This document shows, piece by piece, positions 8,985-16,914 of a stretch of 56,708 bases of DNA. The notes beneath the pieces were generated by a model. That model was given only the letters and a program-made list of their open reading frames with translations. It had not been told where the DNA came from and made no database searches. Every line of letters begins with the position of its first letter. Positions within the stretch are counted from its first letter, which is position 1. The DNA comes from Verrucomicrobiota bacterium (GTDB lineage: Bacteria > Verrucomicrobiota > Verrucomicrobiia > Limisphaerales > J093), in NCBI GenBank assembly GCA_016871715.1, contig VHCO01000019.1, positions 1 through 56,708 of the forward strand. Reading direction: 5' to 3'. Made by a program: the position numbers and the translations under genes.

Positions 8985-10247
8985 TTGAACATCGAGCTCA
9001 TCAACACAGGCAGCGAACTGCTGACCGGCCGAGTCCTCAACACCCACCAGCAATGGCTCTGCCGCCAACTCGCCGACCGAGGCTACCTCGTCGCCCGCCA
9101 GGTGGCGGTGCCCGACACCGCCCCAGCCGTCCAGCAGGCCGTCCGCGAAGCGCTGGGCCGCGCGGCCCTGGTGATCACCACCGGCGGCCTCGGGCCGACC
9201 TCGGACGATCTGACCCGCGACGCCATCGCCGCCTTGTTCGGGCGCCAGCTCGTCGAAGACCCGGCCGTGGTGGCGCACCTCGAAGCCTGGTTCGCCGCGC
9301 GCCGTCGACCCCGACCAGCCAGTACCCAGGTTCAAGCCCTGGTGCCGGAAGGCGCCCTGGTCTTGCCCAACGCCAATGGCACCGCGCCCGGACTCATTCT
9401 CGAAGGGCCATCGCCCCAGCAAGCCTCCCGAGCCGAGCGAGTCTGGCTCGTGATGTTGCCCGGCCCGCCCCGCGAGTTGCGGCCCATGTTTCTCGAGCAG
9501 GTGTTGCCCTGGCTGCGCCAAAACTCGCGGTTGCCCGCCCCCTTTCTCTGCCGCACCCTGCGCAGCTCGGGATTGGGCGAATCCCTGGTGCAGGAACGCA
9601 TCGCCGGTCCGCTGGCCGAGCTCGTCCAGGCGGGGCTCGAAATCGGGTACTGCGCGCGACCCGGCGAAGTGGACATCCGACTGTCCGCCCGCGGCGAGGC
9701 GGTTCGCCCGTTGTTGGAGGAAGCGGAGGCGACGGTACGCCGGCTCATCGGCCAGCACGTCTACGGGGATGAGGATGACGTGCTCGAGGCGGTCGTCGTC
9801 CGACTCCTTACCGACCGGAGGCAGACCCTGGTGCTGGCCGAGTCGTGCACGGGCGGGCGCATCGCCAGTCGCATCACGGACGTGCCCGGCGCTTCCGCGG
9901 TCTTCCTGGGCGGCCTCGTCACCTACAGCAACGAACTCAAACAACAGTGCCTGGGCGTCCACCCCCAAACCCTGGCCGAGCACGGCGCCGCCAGCGAGCC
10001 GGTCGCCCGCGAGATGGCTGAAGGCGCCCGCGCCCGTTACCGGGCCGACTACGCCTTGGCGGTGACGGGCATTGCCGGGCCCAGCGGCGGGTCGGAGGTC
10101 AAACCGGTGGGCACGGTCTTCCTCGCCCTCGCGACGCCGGACCGCACCACCGTGGTGCTGCAAGTGAACACGTTCGATCGCGAGACCTTCAAGCACGTGA
10201 CCTCCCAGCAGGGGCTCGAGCTGTTGCGACGCGCGTTGTTGGGCTGA
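8985..10247 (+). CDS. cinA: CinA family protein (competence/damage-inducible; NMN deamidase type)
   Basis: The protein has 420 residues. The N-terminal molybdopterin-binding-like (MoCF) domain opens with ELINTGSELLTG and contains TTGGLGPTSDDLTRD. The C-terminal CinA domain contains LAESCTGGRIASRI, VTYSNELKQQCLGV and VTGIAGPSGG. The C-terminal domain in characterised members deamidates nicotinamide mononucleotide for pyridine nucleotide recycling; the N-terminal domain has been linked to ADP-ribose hydrolysis. The TTG at 8985 is used as start because no ATG or GTG lies near the conserved N-terminus in this frame. Length is normal. It is divergent from the fur-like gene. Confidence 0.92.
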   Translation: MNIELINTGSELLTGRVLNTHQQWLCRQLADRGYLVARQVAVPDTAPAVQQAVREALGRAALVITTGGLGPTSDDLTRDAIAALFGRQLVEDPAVVAHLEAWFAARRRPRPASTQVQALVPEGALVLPNANGTAPGLILEGPSPQQASRAERVWLVMLPGPPRELRPMFLEQVLPWLRQNSRLPAPFLCRTLRSSGLGESLVQERIAGPLAELVQAGLEIGYCARPGEVDIRLSARGEAVRPLLEEAEATVRRLIGQHVYGDEDDVLEAVVVRLLTDRRQTLVLAESCTGGRIASRITDVPGASAVFLGGLVTYSNELKQQCLGVHPQTLAEHGAASEPVAREMAEGARARYRADYALAVTGIAGPSGGSEVKPVGTVFLALATPDRTTVVLQVNTFDRETFKHVTSQQGLELLRRALLG

Positions 10248-10561
10248 GCGTGCTCAACCGCGCATTCCGCCCAGTGAGGGCAACGGCAGCGGACGGAGGG
10301 TGAGCCGCCCAGCTTGGGCATCGCCTGGCACGTCGTTTGATACGTTTCGGCGGATGTAAGGTAGAACGCAACACTCACGAAATACTCCGTAGCCAAATGA
10401 TCTGATCTGAAACCAGGCGTGCGCGACTGGCGAGCGGATGTTGCGCTTCAACCTGATACCAGATCAGGCGCATGTGTTGAACACGAAGCACTTGCGTGGC
10501 CATCTTACAGCCCATGCTGCGGTGGCACGGAAGGTGTTGCGGCAGAGCAGCCGGAGAGGAC
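10248..10561. other. Intergenic gap, no gene seen
   Basis: No convincing reading frame, RNA or repeat was recognised here. It lies between the end of cinA and the end of the leftward two-gene module, so it is a convergent 3' region, but no clear stem-loop with a T-run was found. Confidence 0.5.
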
Positions 10562-10978
10562 TCAGGCAGGAACGAGGTCGAGGTCTCTGGTGGTCAAACG
10601 CGGGTGCGGACCGCAGTATTCCAGGGCATCACTGTACGCCTGACGCCGGCCAATAGTCTTCGGGCCGTCCTCGTAAGCGGCGAGGAGCAGCCAGCAGAGG
10701 GAGATCTCCTTCAGTTCTTCCCGATCCTGGCGGCAATTCACGATCAGGGTATCCCGGCCGAACTTCCGGCCCAGCGCGCACACGCCCTTAATCTGGTATC
10801 CGATCGACTTCCCTGTCTCGACAGAACGATAGATGGTCAGTATCTCGTCGACTCGGTCAGCGACAATTGCTTCGTCGCCGAACTGATAGACGATGCAATC
10901 CCCATCGGGGTTGTACCACGGTTTGGGGGATTCCCGTTCCGTGCCCTCGACAAATGCGCTCAGGAAGTGCTTTTCCAT
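10562..10978 (-). CDS. Hypothetical protein, second gene of a two-gene module; DUF2283-like segment
   Basis: The protein has 138 residues if started at ATG 10978. The N-terminal half contains WYNPDGDCIVYQFGDE and TIYRSVETGKSIGYQIKGV. This resembles the short beta-sheet pattern of DUF2283-type proteins (a tyrosine-rich strand, an E/D-x-V turn, then Y-R-x-x-E-T-G). The C-terminal half is helical with LKEISLCWLLLAAYEDG. The start ATG lies inside the 3' end of the preceding gene and overlaps its final stop, as in translationally coupled pairs. The longer frame from 11017 would overlap that gene far more. GC is lower than the neighbours, suggesting acquisition. A toxin-antitoxin or immunity role is speculative. 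Confidence 0.6.
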   Translation of the reverse strand: MEKHFLSAFVEGTERESPKPWYNPDGDCIVYQFGDEAIVADRVDEILTIYRSVETGKSIGYQIKGVCALGRKFGRDTLIVNCRQDREELKEISLCWLLLAAYEDGPKTIGRRQAYSDALEYCGPHPRLTTRDLDLVPA

Positions 10979-11367
10979 ACCAGCCTCGAATATCGGTTCT
11001 GCCAGTCTCTTGGACAATCAGGATCGTCCTTCGCTGAGTACTCGGCTCAGCACTCGTAAACGAAACACCGAGAATTAAGGTAGACCGCGAAAACCAAATT
11101 CGCGGGAAACGGTGCCGTCACGTCTTCCCGAATGTGCCAGGTCTCGGGTCTGCCTGTAAAGCACCAACCGCCTTCGTTAAATGCACGGATTCCGGCGAAG
11201 AGCCGTTTGGGATGCTCTAGCACGAACTTTGCAGCACGGAGGTTCTCGTAATTGACCGGGTGAAACTTGTAGTAGTATGAGATCAGTCGACCTGGCAAAA
11301 CAGCCTGCACTCGCGGCCCTTCTGGGTCCTCGGGATCCAGTATGGGTTGAATATAATCGGCGCTCAT
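10960..11367 (-). pseudogene. Hypothetical gene interrupted by an in-frame TGA codon
   Basis: From ATG 11367 the frame encodes 106 residues ending ...NLVFAVYLNSRCFVYEC, then TGA at 11049-11047. The same frame continues for 28 more coherent codons (AEYSAKDDPDCP, then DWQNRYSRLVWK) to a TGA at 10962-10960. The final stop overlaps the next gene's ATG by 19 nt, the normal layout for a coupled pair. The simplest reading is a CGA-to-TGA change (Arg to stop, giving EC-R-AE). The protein has GGWCFTGRPETWHIREDVT and resembles small phage- or island-borne proteins of unknown function. Whether the truncated 106-residue product functions is unknown. Confidence 0.55.
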
Positions 11368-11891
11368 CGAGTTCTCGAGTGTGTGCGCGCGGGCAGTCTC
11401 AGCGCAGCCAGCGTGCGCAGCAGATTGCCAGCCGCCGGGTGGGCAAGCAAGCTCCAAGCGGGCACCGCTGGTGCGGCTTCATGCCCTCTGTTGGCACTCC
11501 TCCTTGGCGGCCGCTCCCCGGTGCTTTTCTCCGGCGCCGCCTGCAGGCCTTCTCATCACCTGCCCGCTTTCCTAACACGAGGCGAGCAGGAAACGTCGAA
11601 GAGCGAGCCAAGGGCGAAGCGAAAGGGCATCGTGGTGTAGGAACTCAGCGCGGCAGACCGTCTCGAAGTCTCGATGCCGCTTCGTTCGTGAGCGACTAAC
11701 CCCGCGTCCTCCCTGCCTGGCCCGTCGGCAGATGGCCCTCGCCGGGCAGGCGTCCGCGCCTGGGGTCAGTCATTCCTGACATCGGCGAAGGGAGGCAACA
11801 TCCCGGAACGTAGTCTTAGTGGGTAGTCTTAGTTTGCCCGCCTGACTGTCGATCGGATTCTGTAATAGGCTACAAATGAATATACGAAATA
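11368..11891. other. Intergenic region without a supported gene
   Basis: About 520 bp between the two-gene module and the tRNA. Several frames are open on both strands, but none shows a recognisable domain or good start context. The last ~130 bp are AT-richer and include a near-duplicate GTAGTCTTAGT (about 11811 and 11823). No further structure is seen. Confidence 0.4.
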
Positions 11892-11966
11892 TGGTGCCAG
11901 AGGAGGGAATCGAACCCCCGACCAAGGGCTTATGAGTCCCCTGCTCTACCGCTGAGCTACTCTGGC
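11892..11966 (-). tRNA. tRNA with anticodon CAU (Met elongator, or Ile2 type)
   Basis: A 75-nt cloverleaf including encoded CCA. The acceptor stem is GCCAGAG/CTCTGGC, the D stem GCTC/GAGC, the anticodon loop CTCATAA with CAT, and the T loop TTCGATT. The anticodon stem GGGGA/GCCCT has a G-T pair and an A-G mismatch next to the loop. The D loop is AGCGGTA. The CAU anticodon fits elongator tRNA-Met, or tRNA-Ile2 whose C34 is converted to lysidine by TilS; sequence inspection alone does not settle which. It does not look like initiator tRNA because the anticodon stem lacks the three G-C pairs next to the loop. Confidence 0.93.
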
Positions 11967-12137
11967 ACTGGCAGGCCCCGGAAACCGCGCCGCGCGGCCG
12001 CGTCTCCAAGGCGAGCCCGAACGCGGATGAAGCGTGCCACAACCCGAGGCGGCTCTGCAAGCCCTCAGCAGCGCGCGATTGACGGTGCGACCGGTTTATG
12101 GCTGAGTCTCACCCAGCCCTGTCAAACTCGCGAGCCT

Positions 12138-13496
12138 ATGAACAAGCAAATCACCCGTCGTGGATTCATTCGTAACGCCGCCGCTGGTTCGGCGGCGCTC
12201 ACTTGGTTGAGCACCCAAACCGCCCCCCGCGCGTTGGCCGCCGAGACCGCCAAACCGGCTTTGCTGGGCGGCGCCCCGGTGCATCCGGGGGGTTGGCCCA
12301 GTTGGCCAACCTGGCGCGAGGCTTGGGAACCGGCTGTGCTGAAGGTGCTGCGCAGCCGGCGCTGGTTCCGCGGTTCGGGGGAGAACGTGGGCCAGTTCGA
12401 GACGGCCTACGCCCAGTTGCTCGGCGCCAAACGGTGCTTGGCCACGGCCAGCGGCACGACGGCCCTGTTGGTGAGCCTGCACGTGATGGACGTGGACGCC
12501 GGAGACGAAGTCATCGTTTCGCCCTACACCTTCATCGCCACTTACAACGCCATCCTCGTCAACAAAGCCCTCCCGGTCTTCGCCGACACCGACCCAGCAA
12601 CCCTGACCATGGATCCGGCGTCGATCGAAAGCCGGATCACCGACCGCACCCGAGCGATTCTGCCGGTCCACATCTACGGGATGCCGTGTGACATGGACCC
12701 AATCAATGCCATCGCCAAGAAACACAAGCTGGCGGTGGTCGAGGATGCCTGCCAGGCCTGGCTGGCCGAGTACAAAGGCCGCAAATGCGGTGTCCTCGGC
12801 GATCTAGGCTGTTTCAGTTTCCAGGAGTCCAAACATCTGCCTTCGGGCGAGGGCGGCGCCGTTACGGGCGACAGCGACGCGCTCTTGGACCGGTGCCAGT
12901 CCTTCCACAACTGCGGCCGTGCCTACGGCAGTTTTCGGGGTGAGCGGTCCTACTTCACCCGTGGCAGCAATTACCGCATGCAACATTTCCAGGCGGCCAT
13001 TCTCCTGCAGCAATTGGAGAAGCTGGTCACGGACACAGCGCGCCGGGGCGAGCACGCGGATTACCTCACAGCCGAACTCAAGCAGATCCCGGGCATCCAA
13101 CCGGCCCGCCTGCCCGACCGGAGCCGGGCGGTGTGGCATCTGTATCCCTTCCGGTACGATGCCAGCCAGTTCCACGGCCTGTCGCGCGACCAGTTCATCC
13201 GGGCGCTGGGCGCCGAGGGTATCCCGACCAGCAGCGGTTACGCGGAGCAATACCACGACGGGCTGCTGGACGAGGCCATCAACTCGCGCGGGTTCAAGCG
13301 CCTGTTCAGCGCCGAGCGGCTCAAGGCCTATCGCGAGAGCTTCAACGACCTGAAGGGCAACCGGCAGGTGTGCGCGACCACCGTCGCTCTGACGCAGAAC
13401 ATGCTCTTGGCCGAGCGGGGCGACCTCGAACACATCGTCGCCGCCATCCGCAAGATCCACGCCCACAGCGCTGCCCTAGCCAAGGCGGCCAGTTAG
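12138..13496 (+). CDS. Tat-exported DegT/DnrJ/EryC1/StrS-family aminotransferase
   Basis: The protein has 452 residues. The N-terminus carries a twin-arginine signal (TRRGFIRNAAAGSAALTW, Ala-rich end near residue 38), so export in folded form is expected. The rest is a PLP-dependent fold-type I enzyme of the sugar aminotransferase group: ATASGTTALLVSLHV (cofactor phosphate site), GDEVIVSPYTFIAT, VVEDACQAW (aspartate facing the pyridine ring) and SFQESKHLPSGEGGAV with the Schiff-base lysine. Such enzymes normally act in the cytoplasm on nucleotide sugars, so a Tat signal is notable and the substrate may be different. The start at 12138 is the ATG just before the RR motif. Confidence 0.88.
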   Translation: MNKQITRRGFIRNAAAGSAALTWLSTQTAPRALAAETAKPALLGGAPVHPGGWPSWPTWREAWEPAVLKVLRSRRWFRGSGENVGQFETAYAQLLGAKRCLATASGTTALLVSLHVMDVDAGDEVIVSPYTFIATYNAILVNKALPVFADTDPATLTMDPASIESRITDRTRAILPVHIYGMPCDMDPINAIAKKHKLAVVEDACQAWLAEYKGRKCGVLGDLGCFSFQESKHLPSGEGGAVTGDSDALLDRCQSFHNCGRAYGSFRGERSYFTRGSNYRMQHFQAAILLQQLEKLVTDTARRGEHADYLTAELKQIPGIQPARLPDRSRAVWHLYPFRYDASQFHGLSRDQFIRALGAEGIPTSSGYAEQYHDGLLDEAINSRGFKRLFSAERLKAYRESFNDLKGNRQVCATTVALTQNMLLAERGDLEHIVAAIRKIHAHSAALAKAAS

Positions 13497-13527
13497 ACCG
13501 TGCGCCGGGTGTGCCTCGCTGGTTGGC

Positions 13528-14211
13528 GTGTCGCTGTTCAACTACCGGCGCGCCCACCTCGAACATCACAAATCGCCGCAGAGCATCGAGGACGACATCG
13601 ATGGCTACATCTACCGGCCATTGCTGCGGGAGCAACCTGGCTGGCCGCGCTTACGTTTGTTGTTGACCGGCAACTACCGGGACAGCTTGACAAAGCTGCG
13701 CCGGAAGTTCTTCGGCGATGGCGGCGTCCCGGGTAGCCATGCCCTGGTGAACGCGCAGCGTCCCAGCCTGGGAACCGTGCAGGCGCAAGTGGCCCCGATT
13801 GCCGCGGTGCAGGGGGTGGTGCTGGCGTTGTACTGGTGGCGGCTCGGTGCGTCGGCTTATTTTGTCTTCTGGTTGGCGCCCATCTTCGTGATCGCCCTCC
13901 AACTGGACCGCATCCGCACCTTCCTCGAACACGGCTATCACTACTTCTTCCCCGGGCCGCCGGAGCGAGACCTGGCGCGTGCGCCCCAGAGCACGATCGA
14001 TGTCGAGACCCATTTTCTCGAGCGCTATTTGCTAGCGCCGTTTGGGTTCGACGATCATCAGGCGCATCACGCCCACTTGACCGTCCCGTTCTACCACTTG
14101 CCCGCCCTGCGCCGGCTCATGGAGGCGCACCAACCAGGTTACGTGCGGCGCGTTCGCGCCTCCTACCTCACCCTCCTGGCGCGCATGATCCACGCTCCCC
14201 GATCTACATGA
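13528..14211 (+). CDS. Fatty acid desaturase-like protein, N-terminally truncated
   Basis: The protein has 227 residues from GTG 13528. It has the second histidine box (YRRAHLEHHK), hydrophobic segments near residues 95-130, and a third histidine box (DDHQAHHAH), as in membrane di-iron desaturases and hydroxylases. The first histidine box and the opening transmembrane helices, normally about 80-110 residues, are missing. Upstream in the same frame a few more residues look family-like (ASLVGVSLFNYRR), but the sequence then runs into the end of the aminotransferase gene with no start codon. The gene is probably a 5' deletion remnant. Its stop overlaps the next gene's ATG (ATGA). It could be translated but is unlikely to be an active desaturase. 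Confidence 0.7.
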   Translation: MSLFNYRRAHLEHHKSPQSIEDDIDGYIYRPLLREQPGWPRLRLLLTGNYRDSLTKLRRKFFGDGGVPGSHALVNAQRPSLGTVQAQVAPIAAVQGVVLALYWWRLGASAYFVFWLAPIFVIALQLDRIRTFLEHGYHYFFPGPPERDLARAPQSTIDVETHFLERYLLAPFGFDDHQAHHAHLTVPFYHLPALRRLMEAHQPGYVRRVRASYLTLLARMIHAPRST

Positions 14212-14978
14212 CCGGACCGGTGGTCGAGGCCAAGATGACCAAGGACGCCACCCAACTGCGGCGCCGCCTCGGGAATCGACGGGTGCGGTCGGTCGTCGAT
14301 ATCGGGGGCGGGAACTTGACTCGCTTGCTCAAGTTGCGCGAGGTGTTCGAGGCCGGAACCGAGGGCCGTGTCGAAGCGGTCTGTTTGGATCTTCAGTTTG
14401 ATGGTGCGGTGCTGCGGCGGGCCGAGGCGGCGGGGATTCGGTGTGTGACGGGCAACGTCGAGGCGGACCTGAGCGCGCTGGCGGATGGGGGGCACGACCT
14501 GATCGTCATGCGCCAACTGATCGAGCATCTGCGCGATCCGCGAGCGGCCCTGCGCCTCGTCCAGCGCAAACTCTCGCCGCACGGTGTGTTGGCGATCGAT
14601 ACCCCCAACCGGGGCGGCTGGGACTACCGCTTCTTCCGACGCCGCTACTGGGGTGGGTACCACATCCCCCGGCATTTCCACTTGTTCAACCTCGCGTCGC
14701 TCGCCCGGCTCCTGGGTGAGACGGGGTATGTGGTCGAAGCCCAAGGCTGCACGCCGTCGATCGCCTTCTGGATTATCAGCCTGCGCAATGCGCTTGGCCT
14801 CAACTCGCTCGATCGGGGCCAGTCCGCGTGGGAGTTCCTCAACCTCAAGAACCTGCCGGTCGTCGGCTGTTTCTTCATGCTCGATCTCCTTTGGACCAAG
14901 CTCGGCGGCCAGACCTCGAACCAGTTCGTCTTCGCAGCGCGCGCCCCGAGTTCTGAGGCCCCAGCCCAAAACGGCTAA
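14208..14978 (+). CDS. Class I SAM-dependent methyltransferase
   Basis: The protein has 256 residues. The SAM-binding region is VVDIGGGNLTRLL (a variant of the usual D-x-G-x-G-x-G), followed by an acidic motif II in AVCLDLQFDG and a motif IV-like LIVMRQLIEHLRDPRAAL. The family motif Q-L-I-E-H is typical of methyltransferases type 11/12. The substrate is unknown. The ATG overlaps the truncated desaturase stop by 4 bp, pointing to translational coupling. The 3' end overlaps the convergent MocA-like gene by about 100 bp. Confidence 0.85.
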   Translation: MTGPVVEAKMTKDATQLRRRLGNRRVRSVVDIGGGNLTRLLKLREVFEAGTEGRVEAVCLDLQFDGAVLRRAEAAGIRCVTGNVEADLSALADGGHDLIVMRQLIEHLRDPRAALRLVQRKLSPHGVLAIDTPNRGGWDYRFFRRRYWGGYHIPRHFHLFNLASLARLLGETGYVVEAQGCTPSIAFWIISLRNALGLNSLDRGQSAWEFLNLKNLPVVGCFFMLDLLWTKLGGQTSNQFVFAARAPSSEAPAQNG

Positions 14979-15561
14979 CCACCCGCCGGTAATCCGCCGG
15001 GAGGTCCATGTCCTCGAGCACGGCAGGCGCGCCCAACTCGACCTCGAACACGTCCTCCGGATGCGCCTGCAGCAGGCCCCGCAGGCCCACGCTCGCGTAG
15101 CCGCTCAGGACTTCCGGGCCGTAGCGGCGTGCGAACAGGAGCGGGTGGCCGCGCCGGCCCTGGCAGGTGGGGACCACGATGTCCCGTGTGCCGGCGCGAT
15201 AGGCTCGGATCAAGGACGCCAACGTCTCGGCGGTGAGCCCCGGTTGGTCCCCGAGCACCACCGCGACCGCCGCGCACGCCTTCGGCAACGCGCGCAACCC
15301 ACACCGCACCGACTCGAGCATGTCACTCTCCGGGCGCGGGTTGGTAACGAACTTGACCCGACGCCCCATCAACGCGCGCTCGAGCCGGCGCGCGTGCCGC
15401 CCCACCACAACCAACACCGGCCTCACACCGCTTCGCAAGACTTCGTCCACCACGCGCGCGATCAGCGGGCGCCCGCCCACCGGGAGCAGCAGCTTCTGCG
15501 TGCCCATGCGTCGCGACCTACCGGCCGCCAACACCACCGCGCCAACCCGCCGCGAGTTCAT
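14875..15561 (-). CDS. MobA/MocA-like nucleotidyltransferase for molybdenum cofactor
   Basis: The protein has 228 residues. It opens with VGAVVLAAGRSRRMGTQKLL, the nucleotide-binding signature of MobA-like NTP transferases, and has LGDQPGL and VVPTCQGRRGHPLLF as in the MocA subgroup. MocA transfers CMP to molybdopterin to make the MCD cofactor used by xanthine dehydrogenase-type enzymes, which fits the adjacent genes. The ATG overlaps the XdhC stop (ATGA). The C-terminal 40 residues after DLPADYRRVV are rich in Arg and extend into the opposite-strand methyltransferase gene; they are probably a non-conserved tail. Confidence 0.85.
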   Translation of the reverse strand: MNSRRVGAVVLAAGRSRRMGTQKLLLPVGGRPLIARVVDEVLRSGVRPVLVVVGRHARRLERALMGRRVKFVTNPRPESDMLESVRCGLRALPKACAAVAVVLGDQPGLTAETLASLIRAYRAGTRDIVVPTCQGRRGHPLLFARRYGPEVLSGYASVGLRGLLQAHPEDVFEVELGAPAVLEDMDLPADYRRVVSRFGLGPQNSGRALRRRTGSRSGRRAWSKGDRA

Positions 15562-16721
15562 GGCGGGCGGGTTTTGCCGTCGCGCCCCTTGCGACGCGTG
15601 AGGATGAGTTGCGCCACGATACTGGTGGCAATCTCCGGCACCGTCACCGCGCCGAGCTCGAGCCCAATCGGAGCGCAGACGCGGTCGAACTCGGCGGCTG
15701 TGGCGCGCCCGGACTCGAGGAATTCCTGGCGCACCAACGCGACCTTGCGCCGGCTCCCGATCATCCCGACGTACGCCGTCGGCTGATGCAAGCACACCGC
15801 TAACGCCGCCGCATCGTGCCGGTGACCGCGCGTGACCAGCACCACGTACGTGTCCGGGTCCAACGGCCCGGCGGCCAACTCGCTGGGGATGTCCCCACAG
15901 CGCAGCGTGGCGTCAGGCGGCCACAGCGCGGGCGTAAGGAACGCCGCCCGGTCGTCCAGGACGGCGATGTCGAATCCTACCAGGTTCGCCTGCACAGCGA
16001 CCGCCTGCCCCACATGCCCCGCCCCCACGATCAACAAGCGCGGCCGCGGCACGAGCGGCTCGACCAACACCTCCTGCGGCGGCCCTCCACTCGCCGACTC
16101 CACCACCACCAGACCGGTTTGCCCGGTCTCGAGTGCGGTCCGGACCACGTCGGCGCGGACGGTTCCCGGCGGCGGCTCGAACGTTGGCCCACCCACAAAC
16201 GCCACGTCGGTGGCTACCGTCAGCTCCGCGCTCGAGTGCAGCGTCGTGAGCAGTACTCCCCTTTCACGGCGCTGTTGTGCCCCAGCCGCAGCGGCAAACG
16301 CAGCGCGGTGACAGACCGCGGTCGGGTCGATCAAGACTCGCATTCGCCCGCCGCAGATCGGGTCCGCGTCCGCAACGCCGCTGCCCTGCAGCCGCCGATC
16401 CAGCACCATCGGTCGCCCCGCGGCAATGACCGCGCGAGCATGTTGCTGGGTTTCCGCCTCGACAAGCCCGCCGCCAATGGTGCCGAAAATCGCGCCTGTG
16501 GCATCGAGGATAGCGTGCGCGCCCGCCTTGGCCGGAGTGGAACCGGAAGTCTCGAGCACCAGGGCGAGGGCGAAGGGGCGACCGGCGTCGCACCAGGCCA
16601 GGACTGCGCGCGGGAGGTCCTGGCTTGTCGGGGCTCCAAGCCCCGCGGCCTGGCGGCCCCCGCCCAACGGGCCGGTGGTTTTACCCGGCGGCGGCTCGGG
16701 TGCGGGTGAGCTAGCGTTCAT
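15558..16721 (-). CDS. XdhC/CoxI-family molybdenum hydroxylase maturation protein
   Basis: The protein has 387 residues. The N-terminal XdhC_CoxI domain contains FALALVLETSGSTPAKAGAHA and GTIGGGLVEAE. The C-terminal XdhC_C domain is Rossmann-like, with LLIVGAGHVGQAVAVQAN and YVGMIGSRRKVALV. XdhC binds molybdenum cofactor and delivers the sulfurated form to xanthine dehydrogenase-like enzymes. Its stop overlaps the MocA-like start. It is separated from the enzyme genes upstream by a 190-bp gap containing a REP-like palindrome. Confidence 0.9.
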   Translation of the reverse strand: MNASSPAPEPPPGKTTGPLGGGRQAAGLGAPTSQDLPRAVLAWCDAGRPFALALVLETSGSTPAKAGAHAILDATGAIFGTIGGGLVEAETQQHARAVIAAGRPMVLDRRLQGSGVADADPICGGRMRVLIDPTAVCHRAAFAAAAGAQQRRERGVLLTTLHSSAELTVATDVAFVGGPTFEPPPGTVRADVVRTALETGQTGLVVVESASGGPPQEVLVEPLVPRPRLLIVGAGHVGQAVAVQANLVGFDIAVLDDRAAFLTPALWPPDATLRCGDIPSELAAGPLDPDTYVVLVTRGHRHDAAALAVCLHQPTAYVGMIGSRRKVALVRQEFLESGRATAAEFDRVCAPIGLELGAVTVPEIATSIVAQLILTRRKGRDGKTRPP

Positions 16722-16774
16722 GCCGCAGGAATGGGCGCTTGCTCATGAGCCACCAAGACGGACTACCAGTTGGC

Positions 16775-16856
16775 GGTAAGGCGCGCAGTCCCCTGCGCGC
16801 CGCGGTCTCCTGTGTCCCCGGAGGGTCGCGGCGCGCAGGGGACTGCGCGCCCTACC
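16775..16856. repeat. REP-like long palindrome (copy 1)
   Basis: Two 30-bp arms (16775-16804 and 16827-16856) are nearly perfect inverted repeats (core GCGCGCAGTCCCCTGCGCGC) around a 22-bp centre. The same arm sequence recurs near 43821 and 47396. It fills most of the gap between the large dehydrogenase subunit and xdhC, so it could also attenuate transcription between them. There is no T-run. Confidence 0.75.
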
Positions 16857-16914
16857 GGCAGACTGTCGCCGATCCGAAGCTCTCATCCGTAGGCGTGGCG
16901 GGGTGAAGGCCGGC

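Noticed and set aside
11047-11049. In-frame TGA at 11047-11049 as a second selenocysteine codon
   Set aside because: No SECIS-like hairpin with a GU loop follows, and the surrounding text suggests Arg (CGA) was changed to stop, unlike the U-x4-C context at 23014.
11892-11966. Initiator tRNA-fMet
   Set aside because: The anticodon stem lacks the three G-C pairs adjacent to the loop, and the acceptor stem begins with a standard G-C pair.
16775-16856. CRISPR or plain terminator
   Set aside because: It is a long palindrome with an arm shared with other sites, no spacer-repeat pattern and no T-run.
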